From Ruminococcus sp. FMBCY1 (GTDB lineage Bacteria; Bacillota; Clostridia; Oscillospirales; Acutalibacteraceae), in the NCBI RefSeq assembly GCF_023921805.1, contig NZ_CP074197.1, positions 682,001-746,000 on the forward strand: DNA of 64,000 nucleotides, read 5' to 3'. Of the stretch, positions 25,520 through 33,506 are shown one piece after another. Both the position numbers and the translations under genes were made by a program. The notes beneath the pieces were generated by a model. That model did not search any database. It was given only the letters and a program-made list of their open reading frames with translations, and was not told where the DNA came from. Position 1 is the first letter of the stretch. Every line of letters begins with the position of its first letter.

Positions 25520-26224
25520 TTAATTAAAATAAAATCTGATGAATTTTATATTATAGAAATCGCAGGTTGTAAGGTCGTTTGTGTCAAGCTCGTTTATAAG
25601 AATATAGTTTGCCGCAACGCCGAGCAAATATCCTGATTTTGTGACAATTGTATTTGAACCCACAAGAAAATCAATGGATACTCTTCTTCCGATTTGAGTG
25701 CGTATAAAACCGTTTAGATATTGCACACTTTCGGCTGTTACCTCATACGGATTTTTTATGTCGGTCAAAAGGCTTGCCGTCGACATTGCAGTCTGATTGT
25801 TTTGCATATTTTGCATATTCTGTTCGTTTATCATTGCGGGGGTCGGCAATGTTTCGGGATTGTACGGCTGGGTTGAATCTATGTTCTGAATTTCACGAAC
25901 CGCCAAATCATTTGCAACTTCATTATTTTGACTTTCGGCAGGGATTGTCTGTGTAAGTTGATTTATCGACTGCCCCGACGCAGGATTTCTTCTATTCAGT
26001 GCCTGTTGATCAGGACTGAAACTTTGATAATTCGGACTTGTGGGGCTAACCAATGTAGCCAGGTCAAGTATGGATGGAATTTCGTAACCGTATTGCTGTA
26101 TGGTATTTGGAATCTGGTTGTTTATACAATTATAATTATTGCAGGCTGAGGGATTGGTGTCGAGATTATACAGAGTATTTGGGTTGAGCTGCTGCGCCTT
26201 TTTATTGTTGATGTAATTTACCAA
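25520..26224 (-). CDS. GerQ-like spore coat/germination protein
   Basis: The first two thirds of this 234-residue protein are low-complexity and rich in Asn, Gln, Pro and Thr. The last 75 residues form a folded domain (QYLNGFIRTQIGRRVSIDFL, TIVTKSGYLLGVAANYILIN, FYNIKFIRFY) resembling the GerQ-type coat domain. GerQ is needed for the cortex hydrolase CwlJ in Bacillus, and here a CwlJ-like hydrolase lies directly upstream with 12 bases between, which supports the call. Sequence similarity alone is modest. The Gln-rich stretch could be a crosslinking substrate, as in GerQ. Confidence 0.6.
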   Translation of the reverse strand: MVNYINNKKAQQLNPNTLYNLDTNPSACNNYNCINNQIPNTIQQYGYEIPSILDLATLVSPTSPNYQSFSPDQQALNRRNPASGQSINQLTQTIPAESQNNEVANDLAVREIQNIDSTQPYNPETLPTPAMINEQNMQNMQNNQTAMSTASLLTDIKNPYEVTAESVQYLNGFIRTQIGRRVSIDFLVGSNTIVTKSGYLLGVAANYILINELDTNDLTTCDFYNIKFIRFYFN

Positions 26225-26236
26225 AACAAATCACTC

Positions 26237-26680
26237 CTATGTGTTTTTGTAAGCCTGTGTCGGAGAATAAAAACAATGTTTACCGATACGATTGTAAATC
26301 ACGCCGATATTGGTAGGAAAATAGTTTGGACAGGTTGAGGAATAAGGATTAAAATAGAATAAAGAATTGCCGACCGAGCTGTCAGTATTGCCTGCAAGTG
26401 CCCAATCTGCAATTTCGTAGTGTATATCTTCAGGTACAATATTATACACATTTTGCGAATTGTACTGACCCCCTACGGAAGTCTTTAAGCAGGTAAACTG
26501 ATTTGGCTGTGTAATGATTGCCCGCACATCTCCACCGTTGCTTATCCGTGCAAATTCCCCGTAAGGAACAGTTGACCTGTTGATAATCACAGAGGCAACC
26601 GCACGCATACCTTCAATCCCCTCTCCTCCGCTTTCGCATTTTAACAACCGAGCAAACAATTCTCTTGTGTCAAAAGCCAT
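26237..26680 (-). CDS. CwlJ/SleB-type spore cortex-lytic hydrolase
   Basis: Hydrolase_2-family enzymes cut cortex peptidoglycan during germination. The 147-residue protein matches the family: ELFARLLKCESGGEGIEGMR with the catalytic Glu, AVASVIINR, FTCLKTSVGG and ADWALAGNTDSSVGNSLFYF. It has no signal peptide or binding domain, as in CwlJ and unlike SleB. I chose the ATG at 26680 behind GGCGGGTGA; an upstream ATG at 26725 has no ribosome site. The following gene is GerQ-like, giving the same functional pair as CwlJ/GerQ. Confidence 0.85.
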   Translation of the reverse strand: MAFDTRELFARLLKCESGGEGIEGMRAVASVIINRSTVPYGEFARISNGGDVRAIITQPNQFTCLKTSVGGQYNSQNVYNIVPEDIHYEIADWALAGNTDSSVGNSLFYFNPYSSTCPNYFPTNIGVIYNRIGKHCFYSPTQAYKNT

Positions 26681-26762
26681 AAAATCACCCGCCTTACGAA
26701 AAATAATTCGGTATTGCTTATTCATTTCATTTTATGATAAAATAATAATTTAGTTACAGGTA

Positions 26763-26791
26763 TTGACAATTTTTAATTGAGCCGTTATAAT
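26763..26791 (+). promoter_or_regulatory. Promoter of tRNA-Ser
   Basis: Consensus TTGACA at 26763-26768, a 17-base spacer, and TATAAT at 26786-26791. The tRNA starts 24 bases further on. Confidence 0.85.
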
Positions 26792-26814
26792 AATTGAGTA
26801 CGATAATTTAATAT

Positions 26815-26906
26815 GGAGATGTACCCAAGTGGCTGAAGGGTCTGGCTTCGAACACCAGTAGGTCGGTAACTCCGACGCGAGAGTTCAAATCTCTCCATCT
26901 CCGCCA
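26815..26906 (+). tRNA. tRNA-Ser (anticodon CGA)
   Basis: The acceptor stem GGAGATG/CATCTCC closes a class II tRNA with D arm, anticodon loop TTCGAAC (anticodon CGA), a long variable arm around GGTCGGTAACTCCGAC typical of serine tRNAs, the T-loop TTCAAAT and an encoded CCA. It reads UCG codons. The last base pair of the anticodon stem is a C-A mismatch. Confidence 0.95.
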
Positions 26907-26908
26907 AA

Positions 26909-26938
26909 AGCACTCGAGCAATCGGGTGCTTATTTTTT
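26909..26938 (+). terminator. Terminator after tRNA-Ser
   Basis: AAGCACTCGA and TCGGGTGCTT form a stem with one G-T pair around GCAA, followed by ATTTTTT. Confidence 0.8.
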
Positions 26939-27026
26939 GTGATAAACACTGAAAAATCGGCTTATTTGCTATGTTTTTCAATCACTCAGCCTTTGCTTTT
27001 TGAGTGAATTTCGGTATCAAACAATA

Positions 27027-27197
27027 TCAGCTAAAATCAATAAAGTTACACAGTAAATTATGCCATAGAGAGATTTTTGTACTATCCGAACAAGTCAGTT
27101 TACTTAAATAATACTCATCCGGTTCATATTTTGAAACTGTATCAAGAACATAATCAGCAGAAACAATCATAAAATGAATTAATTTATCATCGTCCAT
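27027..27197 (-). CDS. Possible small protein of 56 residues
   Basis: An ORF from ATG at 27195-27197 to TGA at 27027-27029 reads MDDDKLIHFMIVSADYVLDT, then VSKYEPDEYYLSKLTCSDST and ends NFIDFS. An AGGTGG motif precedes the ATG by four bases. Codon use looks coding-like, but I recognise no family. It lies in the 700-base gap between tRNA-Ser and the deoxyribosyltransferase gene. Confidence 0.3.
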   Translation of the reverse strand: MDDDKLIHFMIVSADYVLDTVSKYEPDEYYLSKLTCSDSTKISLWHNLLCNFIDFS

Positions 27198-27276
27198 AAA
27201 ACCACCTGCTTGTTCTTTAATCCATTTTATATATGGTAATCAATAACTTAAAAAAAGAATGATTTGGAAATTCTTT

Positions 27277-27475
27277 TCAGACTTGTTGCCATTCACCTGC
27301 AATAAATTTAAAACGCATTTCTTCCGTTGAACGGCAATAACTTTCCACATCCGCCCATCTGATTGAAAACAATTCCATTTCATTATTTTCAAGAATAACT
27401 GTTAAACCGTCAAAATCATCACTTACAGATTTTATATTTAAACCGTAACTGTTTATATTTTTTTAAATATCCCAT
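27277..27475 (-). pseudogene. Fragment of a small gene, possible frameshift at an A run
   Basis: A minus-strand frame open from about 27459 to the TGA at 27277-27279 encodes coding-like sequence (SDDFDGLTVILENNEMELFS, then IRWADVESYCRSTEEMRFKF). It has no start codon of its own. An ATG at 27473-27475 (MGYLKK) lies in another frame and joins it if one base is gained or lost in the seven-A run near 27460. I do not recognise the product. Confidence 0.3.
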
Positions 27476-27604
27476 TTTTCGATTTTAGTTGCTATAATTA
27501 TCACCCGCATTTCTCTGTTAATTTTATAGTAATAAACTTTATAATTACTTAGCTTAAATAATATGCCGGACCATAATTTAAGTATCCGTACTAAACAAAT
27601 GTAT

Positions 27605-28033
27605 TTACTTCTGTTCGCCTGCATTGCGGACAACGGGCATTTTATCAAAATCATAGTATGAGAGTTCGTCTATTCCGTTTAAAAATGCGTGACAGCCGTT
27701 TACTATCATAAGATTGGTCTGCTCAATATTATAGCAACACACTATTACTTTTTTGCCTGACGCATAGGCATATCCGCACTCCCACGCAGTTCCGCTGTCG
27801 GAGTACATTCCACCGTAAAGCAAAACAACCGCATCGCAATCGTCAATTCCGCCTTTGTCAATTTTAAAAATTTCCTCTGCCCATTCTGCATTGGTAAGGC
27901 TTTCCCTGTTCTCAACATCGTGCTCCATAGGTACAAAAACTTCGTGACCTTTTGCTTTAAGAATTTCAACCGCACGGTGAATATTTGCAATTTCGTTATC
28001 GTTAAAAAACGGCGATGCAAGGTAAATCTTCAT
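27605..28033 (-). CDS. Nucleoside 2-deoxyribosyltransferase
   Basis: These enzymes move deoxyribose between nucleobases for nucleotide salvage. The 142-residue protein has the N-terminal MKIYLASPFFNDNEIANI, the DDCDAVVLLYGG strand, and the SGTAWECGYAYASGKKVIV motif at about residues 80-98, whose Glu is the expected nucleophile. The ATG follows TTAGGAG, and the gene starts two bases after the AEC transporter stop, so the two are one transcript. The C-terminus is complete for the family. Confidence 0.85.
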   Translation of the reverse strand: MKIYLASPFFNDNEIANIHRAVEILKAKGHEVFVPMEHDVENRESLTNAEWAEEIFKIDKGGIDDCDAVVLLYGGMYSDSGTAWECGYAYASGKKVIVCCYNIEQTNLMIVNGCHAFLNGIDELSYYDFDKMPVVRNAGEQK

Positions 28034-28034
28034 A

Positions 28035-28970
28035 TTAAAATCTCCTAAAAAATATTAAAAACATTATCGGTATGGTAATCGCCGCCATTGCCTGCGACAC
28101 AAGAGCAAGGCTTGCGCCTGTTTGCGGACTTTCTCCGTATGCCGATGAAATTATAACGGTGTTAAGTCCTAACGGCATTGCATTTGCACAGAGTGCGGCA
28201 AAAACTATTTCATTATCCGTATTCAAAAGCCTTAACGCAGTCACAAAAATTGTAGGAAAAACTATCAGCCTAAGCACCGCCACAATATAAGTCTGCTTTA
28301 CCTTGAGCAGGCTTTTTATTTCATATCCCGCTATTACAAACCCAGTCAAAATCATTGCAACAGGTGCCATACAGGCGGCACAATCGGTAAGAATTGTACT
28401 TACAAGCCGCACCCTCGGTATTTGCAAAAGTCCGAGAATTGCGCCGATAAACAGCGACACAAATATCGGATTCAGCAATGACTTCAAAGAAAATCCGCCC
28501 TTGTCCGACGGCACAAGCCAAGCAATTCCGATTGAGTAAGTAAACATATTCAGCGGCAAGGTGAATATTAAATAATCGAAAAGTTCAATGCTGTCAGCGC
28601 CGTATATGCCCTGAACAAGCGCAGTTCCGACAAATCCGAAATTTGATACCGAAAGCGAATATCTGTACACTTTACGCAAATACTCGTCTTTGGTAAGAAA
28701 TTTTGAGATAATAAAAGCAAGCGCTACCGCAACAATCAAAAGCGCAGTGCTGTAAACAAGGAAAATCCATTTTCGGCTTATATTTTCCACCGTACAATTA
28801 TTCCAAAATGTATTGATTACGACCGCAGGCATAAATATTCCGTTTTCAAGGCGTGACAAAGTCCTGCCACTGCCGTCAGATAAAATATTTTTCTTTTTAA
28901 GAACAAAGCCGATAAGAATAAAAGAAAAAAGCACGGCTATGTGATTAAGCGTAGATGAAAGTATTTCCAT
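28035..28970 (-). CDS. AEC-family (auxin efflux carrier-like) transporter
   Basis: The 311-residue membrane protein has about ten hydrophobic helices in two halves with a central polar linker, the topology of AEC permeases. Family-like segments include FILIGFVLKKKNILSDG near the N-terminus, FVGTALVQGIYG in the middle and ANAMPLGLNTVIISSAYG near residue 275. Bacterial members often export or import organic acids; the substrate cannot be read from the sequence. It is co-transcribed with the deoxyribosyltransferase gene. Confidence 0.85.
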   Translation of the reverse strand: MEILSSTLNHIAVLFSFILIGFVLKKKNILSDGSGRTLSRLENGIFMPAVVINTFWNNCTVENISRKWIFLVYSTALLIVAVALAFIISKFLTKDEYLRKVYRYSLSVSNFGFVGTALVQGIYGADSIELFDYLIFTLPLNMFTYSIGIAWLVPSDKGGFSLKSLLNPIFVSLFIGAILGLLQIPRVRLVSTILTDCAACMAPVAMILTGFVIAGYEIKSLLKVKQTYIVAVLRLIVFPTIFVTALRLLNTDNEIVFAALCANAMPLGLNTVIISSAYGESPQTGASLALVSQAMAAITIPIMFLIFFRRF

Positions 28971-29018
28971 ACGATATTTCCTTTATATTATAATACAAAT
29001 TTCAGCATAAAACAATAA

Positions 29019-29041
29019 CCGCAGGTCGAGCTGACCTGCGG
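29019..29041 (-). terminator. Terminator of the holin-like cassette
   Basis: CCGCAGGTC and GACCTGCGG form a perfect nine-base stem with a five-base loop; the minus strand continues TTATTGTTTT. It lies between the last holin-like gene and the AEC gene. Confidence 0.75.
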
Positions 29042-29078
29042 CTGACAATATTATTATTAATTTTTTGTAAAATTGTAT

Positions 29079-29339
29079 TCATTTGTTTTCTTCATCTTTT
29101 GAGCATTTATCGTCACACTCTGCCTGTTCTTCCTTTTTTTCAAGGTTCATAACCGCTGAAAGTCCTGCCGAAACCGAAGAAACCAAAAGTCCGCAGACTG
29201 CGCTTTTCCACATTTCTGCATTTGCAAAATCCGTTCCCGTCAGAAACAACGCAAGATTAGCGAGAATATATCCGAGTGCCGTCTGTAGGAATGTACGCAA
29301 TGCTCTTTTAAGGCAGTTTTTAGTAAAACACATCTTCAT
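29079..29339 (-). CDS. Holin-like small membrane protein (r1t-type)
   Basis: The 86-residue protein starts with a basic amphipathic segment LKRALRTFLQTALGYILANL, has one or two hydrophobic stretches, and ends in a charged Cys-containing tail. RALRTFLQTALG resembles the conserved start of r1t-type phage holins, which make membrane lesions for endolysin release. It is the last of three similar small genes on the minus strand. No endolysin or tail gene is adjacent. Confidence 0.6.
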   Translation of the reverse strand: MKMCFTKNCLKRALRTFLQTALGYILANLALFLTGTDFANAEMWKSAVCGLLVSSVSAGLSAVMNLEKKEEQAECDDKCSKDEENK

Positions 29340-29372
29340 ATTACATAATATTCCGTTGCCTTAAAAATGTAC

Positions 29373-29579
29373 TTATTTATTATCGGATATTTCGGGCAAT
29401 CCCGCAATACTTGTAAGCAACGAAAGAATACCCGAAAGCACGCTTGCGGAAGCAACCGCTACCCAATTCACATCACTTAGCACCGCAGACACGCCGATAA
29501 CCGAAATCGCTGTTTGAGCCACGGTTTTTGCCGCACGGATACCCGCAGCTTTCGCCCATATTTTAAAACCGTTTTTCAT
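29373..29579 (-). CDS. Holin-like small membrane protein (r1t-type)
   Basis: This 68-residue protein reads [20 protein letters not shown], then [20 protein letters not shown] and ends AGLPEISDN. The [11 protein letters not shown] and DVNW motifs and the ending are characteristic of r1t-type holins. It has two hydrophobic helices. It is a paralogue-like partner of the next gene downstream and is preceded by a GGGGGTGA ribosome site. Confidence 0.75.
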   Translation of the reverse strand: MKNGFKIWAKAAGIRAAKTVAQTAISVIGVSAVLSDVNWVAVASASVLSGILSLLTSIAGLPEISDNK

Positions 29580-29651
29580 AATTTCACCCCCTGTAATACA
29601 TTTTAATTTAAAAGTTCAATATAAATTTCTGCCCATAAAAGCGATATTAGC

Positions 29652-29936
29652 TTATTTCTTTTCACTATTTATATGCTCAAGGTCAGCAATTCTATGATTT
29701 ACAACTCTTATTTCTTCGTCCGTAACGGCTGACATTCGCTCAAGTTTGAAAACACGCTCTTGCAGATGATTATATTTATCCTGCTTATGTTCAAGCTGAT
29801 CTAACCGATACACAATCAATGATTTGGTCTTTTCGTTTTCGCTTTCCTGTCGCTTACGGTTTGACGCATTTATCAGCAATTGACAAATAATACTTCCGCC
29901 CGCAACAATCAGCGCAGTCACAATTTCCGTACTCAT
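29652..29936 (-). CDS. Membrane-anchored coiled-coil protein of the holin cassette
   Basis: The 94-residue protein has an N-terminal helix (VTALIVAGGSIICQLLINAS) followed by a long charged coiled coil (LDQLEHKQDKYNHLQERVFK). This resembles small phage lysis-module proteins of the XhlA/Rz-like kind that sit beside holins. It is first in the three-gene unit. The function is inferred from layout only. Confidence 0.5.
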   Translation of the reverse strand: MSTEIVTALIVAGGSIICQLLINASNRKRQESENEKTKSLIVYRLDQLEHKQDKYNHLQERVFKLERMSAVTDEEIRVVNHRIADLEHINSEKK

Positions 29937-30028
29937 ATCACGCCCCCCTTACCTATGCGTAAAATACTTTTAAAAATTGCAGTAATTAGGCTAATTTTAT
30001 TAAAAAAGAATTAAAAAGGCACAAAAAA

Positions 30029-30105
30029 GCACCCTGCCGTGAGTCGCCCAAAAAAGTTAGACTAAAAATCTAACGATTTGGAGGTCGGTTCACCGAGCAA
30101 GGTGC
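30029..30105. other. Three-stem structured element downstream of thiC
   Basis: An outer stem (GCACCCTGC 30029-30037 with GCAAGGTGC 30097-30105, one G-T pair) encloses two perfect hairpins: GTTAGA/TCTAAC at 30056-30074 and TCGGT/ACCGA at 30085-30096. On the minus strand it ends in TTTTTTG, so it can terminate thi operon transcription. The elaborate fold and the GTTAGACT...TCTAAC core also resemble sub-terminal sequence of some IS3-family elements, so a short mobile-element remnant is possible. It was not matched to a known RNA family. Confidence 0.5.
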
Positions 30106-30142
30106 AATTTTGAAATACAGGTATAAAAATGTAACTTGTTAA

Positions 30143-31447
30143 TTAAAGAATGTCGATATGCTCGCCGTTGAGAGCCTTGTTCATACTTCTTACTGCGCAG
30201 AATTTACCGCACATTGAGCAAGTATCTTCGTGCTCAGGTTTGCGGTCATCACGGATTTTTCTTGCGGTTTCGGGGTCAATGGCACAATCCCATTGAGCCT
30301 CCCAATCAAGCTTTCTTCTTGCGTCTGCCATTTTGTCGTCAATTTCTCTTGCGCCGCGCACACCTTTTGCAATATCGGCTGCGTGCGCCGCAATTTTAGA
30401 GGCAATAATTCCCTGCTTTACATCGTCAACATTCGGTAAAGCCAAATGCTCGGCAGGAGTTACATAACAAAGGAATGCGGCACCCGAAGCAGCGGCAATA
30501 GCACCGCCGATTGCGGAAGTAATATGGTCATAACCCGGGGCAATATCTGTCACCAACGGGCCTAAAACATAGAACGGAGCGCCGCAGCAGATTGTCTGCT
30601 GAATCTTCATATTAGCCTCTATCTGGTCCATCGGCATATGACCCGGACCCTCTACCATTACCTGAACATCTTTTGCCCATGCTCTTTTTGTAAGCTCGCC
30701 AAGGCGCACAAGCTCCTCAATCTGACAAACATCGGAAGCGTCTGCAAGGCAGCCCGGACGGCAAGCGTCACCGAGAGAAATTGTTACATCGTACTCACGA
30801 CAGATGTCGAGAATTTCATCGTAATACTCATAAAACGGGTTTTCGTTACCTGTCATACACATCCAGGCAAACACAAGTGAACCGCCACGGGAAACTATGT
30901 TCATCTTTCTCTTATGCTTTTTAATCTGCTCAATAGTCTTTCTTGTAATACCGCAGTGGAGTGTTACAAAGTCCACACCGTCCTGTGCGTGAAGTCTTAC
31001 AACATCAATAAAATCTTGTGCTGTAAGTGTATCAAGGTCACGCTGATAATGAATAACGGAATCGTAAACAGGTACAGTACCAATCATTGCCGGGCATTCG
31101 CTTGTGAGCTTTCTGCGGAAAGGAATTGTGTTGCCGTGCGACGAAAGGTCCATAATTGCGTGAGCGCCCATATTTACAGCCTGCATAACCTTTTCCATTT
31201 CAATATCATAATCTTTGCAATCTCTTGAAATACCGAGGTTTACATTTATTTTTGTTTTTAGCATTGAGCCTACGCCCTCGGGGTCAATGCACTTATGGTT
31301 TTTATTTGCGCAAATTGCCACCTTGCCCTCTGCTACGAGCGGCATAAGTTCTTCTACTGTCATTCTTTCTTTTTTAGCTACGATTTCAAGTTCCTTTGTT
31401 ACAATTCCCTTTCTTGCAGCCTCCATCTGTGTTGAATATTCTCTCAT
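30143..31447 (-). CDS. thiC: Phosphomethylpyrimidine synthase ThiC
   Basis: ThiC is a radical SAM enzyme that rearranges aminoimidazole ribotide into the thiamine pyrimidine HMP-P. The 434-residue protein has NVNLGISRD, the substrate region [27 protein letters not shown] and the C-terminal cluster motif [10 protein letters not shown], which binds the iron-sulfur cluster as CxxCxxxxC. The length matches the shorter clostridial form, lacking the plant-type N-terminal extension. It is the last gene of the thi operon, 15 bases after thiD. Confidence 0.97.
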   Translation of the reverse strand: MREYSTQMEAARKGIVTKELEIVAKKERMTVEELMPLVAEGKVAICANKNHKCIDPEGVGSMLKTKINVNLGISRDCKDYDIEMEKVMQAVNMGAHAIMDLSSHGNTIPFRRKLTSECPAMIGTVPVYDSVIHYQRDLDTLTAQDFIDVVRLHAQDGVDFVTLHCGITRKTIEQIKKHKRKMNIVSRGGSLVFAWMCMTGNENPFYEYYDEILDICREYDVTISLGDACRPGCLADASDVCQIEELVRLGELTKRAWAKDVQVMVEGPGHMPMDQIEANMKIQQTICCGAPFYVLGPLVTDIAPGYDHITSAIGGAIAAASGAAFLCYVTPAEHLALPNVDDVKQGIIASKIAAHAADIAKGVRGAREIDDKMADARRKLDWEAQWDCAIDPETARKIRDDRKPEHEDTCSMCGKFCAVRSMNKALNGEHIDIL

Positions 31448-31462
31448 ATTTCATCTGCCTTT

Positions 31463-32254
31463 TCATTTAAAATTTTGTAAAATATAGTTATGCATCAGCG
31501 ATCCTCTGCCTTTGCCGAGGTCAAGTTTTACGCCGATTGCTTTTGTTACATATGTCTTTGCGTTCTCAATGGCTTGAGGAATTTCAAAGCCTTTCGCAAG
31601 ATTGCTTGCTATTGCGCTTGAAAGCGTACATCCGGTGCCGTGAGTATTGGGATTGTCAATTCTTACCGAGGGGTAAGTATAAAACTCGCCGTCGGAGTAA
31701 AGCAAATCATCACTGCAATCCTCTAAATGACCGCCCTTACAGAGTACGGCACAGCCGTATTTATCGGAAATTATTTTAGCGGCATTTTGCATATCCTGTA
31801 AATTTTTGATATTAATTCCGCTCAAAATTTCAGCCTCGGGTACATTCGGAGTGGCAAGTGCGGAAATCGGCAAAAGGTATTTTTTCAGATTTTCAAGCCC
31901 CTGCTCGCTTATGAGCCTGCTGCCGCTGGTAGATACCATTACAGGGTCGGTCACAATATTTTTTGCTTTGTAAAAATTGAGCTTGTCGGCAATTACTTTT
32001 GCGGAATTATTGCCGTAAACCATACCTATTTTTACTGCGTCAGGGAAAATATCGGTAAACACACAGTCAAGCTGATTTGCTATAAACTCGTCGCTCGTCT
32101 GCTCAATACCGTATACGCCCGTTGTGTTTTGCGCCGTAAGGGCGGTAATGACGCTCATTGCATAGCAATAGTGCATTGTTATTGTTTTTATATCAGCCTG
32201 TATTCCCGCTCCTCCCGAGCAGTCGCTACCGGCTATTGTCAATACAGTTTTCAA
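31463..32254 (-). CDS. thiD: Hydroxymethylpyrimidine/phosphomethylpyrimidine kinase ThiD
   Basis: ThiD phosphorylates HMP and then HMP-P to HMP-PP. The 263-residue ribokinase-fold protein begins TIAGSDCSGGAGIQADIKTI, contains VTDPVMVSTSGSRLI and TPNVPEAEIL, and has the catalytic anion-hole motif NTHGTGCTLSSAIASNLAKG near residue 210. It starts one base after thiE ends, so the two are translated together. No fusion to other thi domains is present. Confidence 0.96.
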   Translation of the reverse strand: MKTVLTIAGSDCSGGAGIQADIKTITMHYCYAMSVITALTAQNTTGVYGIEQTSDEFIANQLDCVFTDIFPDAVKIGMVYGNNSAKVIADKLNFYKAKNIVTDPVMVSTSGSRLISEQGLENLKKYLLPISALATPNVPEAEILSGINIKNLQDMQNAAKIISDKYGCAVLCKGGHLEDCSDDLLYSDGEFYTYPSVRIDNPNTHGTGCTLSSAIASNLAKGFEIPQAIENAKTYVTKAIGVKLDLGKGRGSLMHNYILQNFK

Positions 32255-32255
32255 A

Positions 32256-32900
32256 CTAACCTCCGTAAATTACGCTGTCTGCAAGTTTTCTTAATTTTTG
32301 TGCGGCGGAACAGATATTGTCAGCGCCAAAAATCGCACTCACCACTGCAACGCCGCTTATACCGCAATTTTCAAGCTGCGGTATATTATCTGCGCTTACA
32401 CCGCCGATTGCCACAACAGGAATACCGACAGTGCCGCATATTTTCTTAAGATTTTCTGTACCGAGGTATTTTGCGTCTGCCTTTGTAAGTGTGCCGAACA
32501 CCGCACCGCTGCCTATGTAATCCGCTCCGCTCTGCTCTGCTTTTTTTGCAAGTTCAATTGTGCGTGCCGAGCCGCCGATTATTTTATCTTTACCGAGGAT
32601 TTCTCTCGCCTTGGCAAGCTCCATATCGTTCTGACCGAGGTGCACACCGTCAGCACCTGTCTTTATTACAACATCTGCGTTATCGTTAATGATCAACGGT
32701 GCGTTATACTTTTGGCAAATTTTAAGCAGACTGTCTGCCTCTTTACAGAGTGTATCAAAATCGACTTCCTTATCTCTTAACTGAATCATTGTTGCGCCGC
32801 CCGATAAAGCCTGCTCAACGCTGTACTCAAGTCCACGGTCGCCTATGCATTTTCTGTCTGTAATCGCATATAACGCAAGCATATTTTTGTCAAATTTCAC
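32256..32900 (-). CDS. thiE: Thiamine-phosphate synthase ThiE
   Basis: ThiE joins HMP-PP and thiazole phosphate to make thiamine phosphate. The 214-residue TIM barrel has LYAITDRKC, the pyrophosphate-binding ATMIQLRDKEVD, LIINDNADV, GVHLGQNDM, and the phosphate loops GSGAVFGTLTKADA and VAIGGVSADNI. All expected substrate-contact motifs are present, which marks this copy, rather than the divergent neighbour, as the active synthase. It lies between the TenI-like gene and thiD. Confidence 0.95.
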   Translation of the reverse strand: MKFDKNMLALYAITDRKCIGDRGLEYSVEQALSGGATMIQLRDKEVDFDTLCKEADSLLKICQKYNAPLIINDNADVVIKTGADGVHLGQNDMELAKAREILGKDKIIGGSARTIELAKKAEQSGADYIGSGAVFGTLTKADAKYLGTENLKKICGTVGIPVVAIGGVSADNIPQLENCGISGVAVVSAIFGADNICSAAQKLRKLADSVIYGG

Positions 32901-32906
32901 GCTGTA

Positions 32907-33506
32907 TCACCCCAATTCACGCTTAATTTTCATAACTTCGTCATTTATATTTTCACTCTGCATAAGAAGTGACATAACGCATACACCGGCAAAATTCTTG
33001 CTGTTTAGGGATTTTAATTCTTTTGCGGTATCGGCATTTATGCCGCCTATTGCGTAGACGGGAATATTTACACTGTCACACACATTCCGCAAAAAATTTA
33101 CCCCTTTACCCTTTAGTCCTTTTTTGCAGTCGGTTTCAAAAATATTACCTGCCGTAATGTAATCCGCTCCGTTTTCTTCGGCAAATATTGCGTCCTCCGT
33201 ACTGTGTATGGAAGTTCCGAGCAAATCAAAATTCTCTCTGCCCTTTAAATCTTTAAACGCACCGAAAGGCAGATGAATTTTTTTAACACCGAGTTTTACA
33301 GCGGTTTCGGGAAAATTATGTATAATCAATTTGTCTTTGTCACAAACCGAAAGCACATTTTTTGCAAGATTGAAGTATTCCTGTTCTGAAAGATACTTCT
33401 CTCTAAGAATTATATATTGTGTATCGGAATCGGATATTTTTTGTATTTTCTGTAAAAAATCATCTTTGCAAAGCGGCTTTGCCGTCACGCTTACTACATT
33501 ACACAT
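32907..33506 (-). CDS. Divergent ThiE/TenI-like protein
   Basis: This 199-residue protein has the same fold as ThiE: YIILREKYLSEQEYFNLAKN, KLIIHNFPETAVKLGVKKIH, the GTSIHSTEDAIFAEENGADY region, and the phosphate-loop-like AIGGINADTAKEL. It lacks the ThiE QLRDK and INDN motifs, as in TenI, the thiazole tautomerase that follows ThiG. A TenI role fits its position after thiH. It overlaps the thiH end by eight bases. TenI is preferred over a second synthase, but the split rests on motif loss. Confidence 0.75.
   Translation of the reverse strand: MCNVVSVTAKPLCKDDFLQKIQKISDSDTQYIILREKYLSEQEYFNLAKNVLSVCDKDKLIIHNFPETAVKLGVKKIHLPFGAFKDLKGRENFDLLGTSIHSTEDAIFAEENGADYITAGNIFETDCKKGLKGKGVNFLRNVCDSVNIPVYAIGGINADTAKELKSLNSKNFAGVCVMSLLMQSENINDEVMKIKRELG

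Noticed and set aside
27463..27654. Minus-strand ORF of 63 codons
   Set aside because: It starts inside the end of the deoxyribosyltransferase gene, has no ribosome site, and its composition is not coding-like.
29079..29936. Treating the holin-like trio as part of the right-hand prophage
   Set aside because: They are 24 kb away, separated by conserved chromosomal operons, and the prophage has its own holin.
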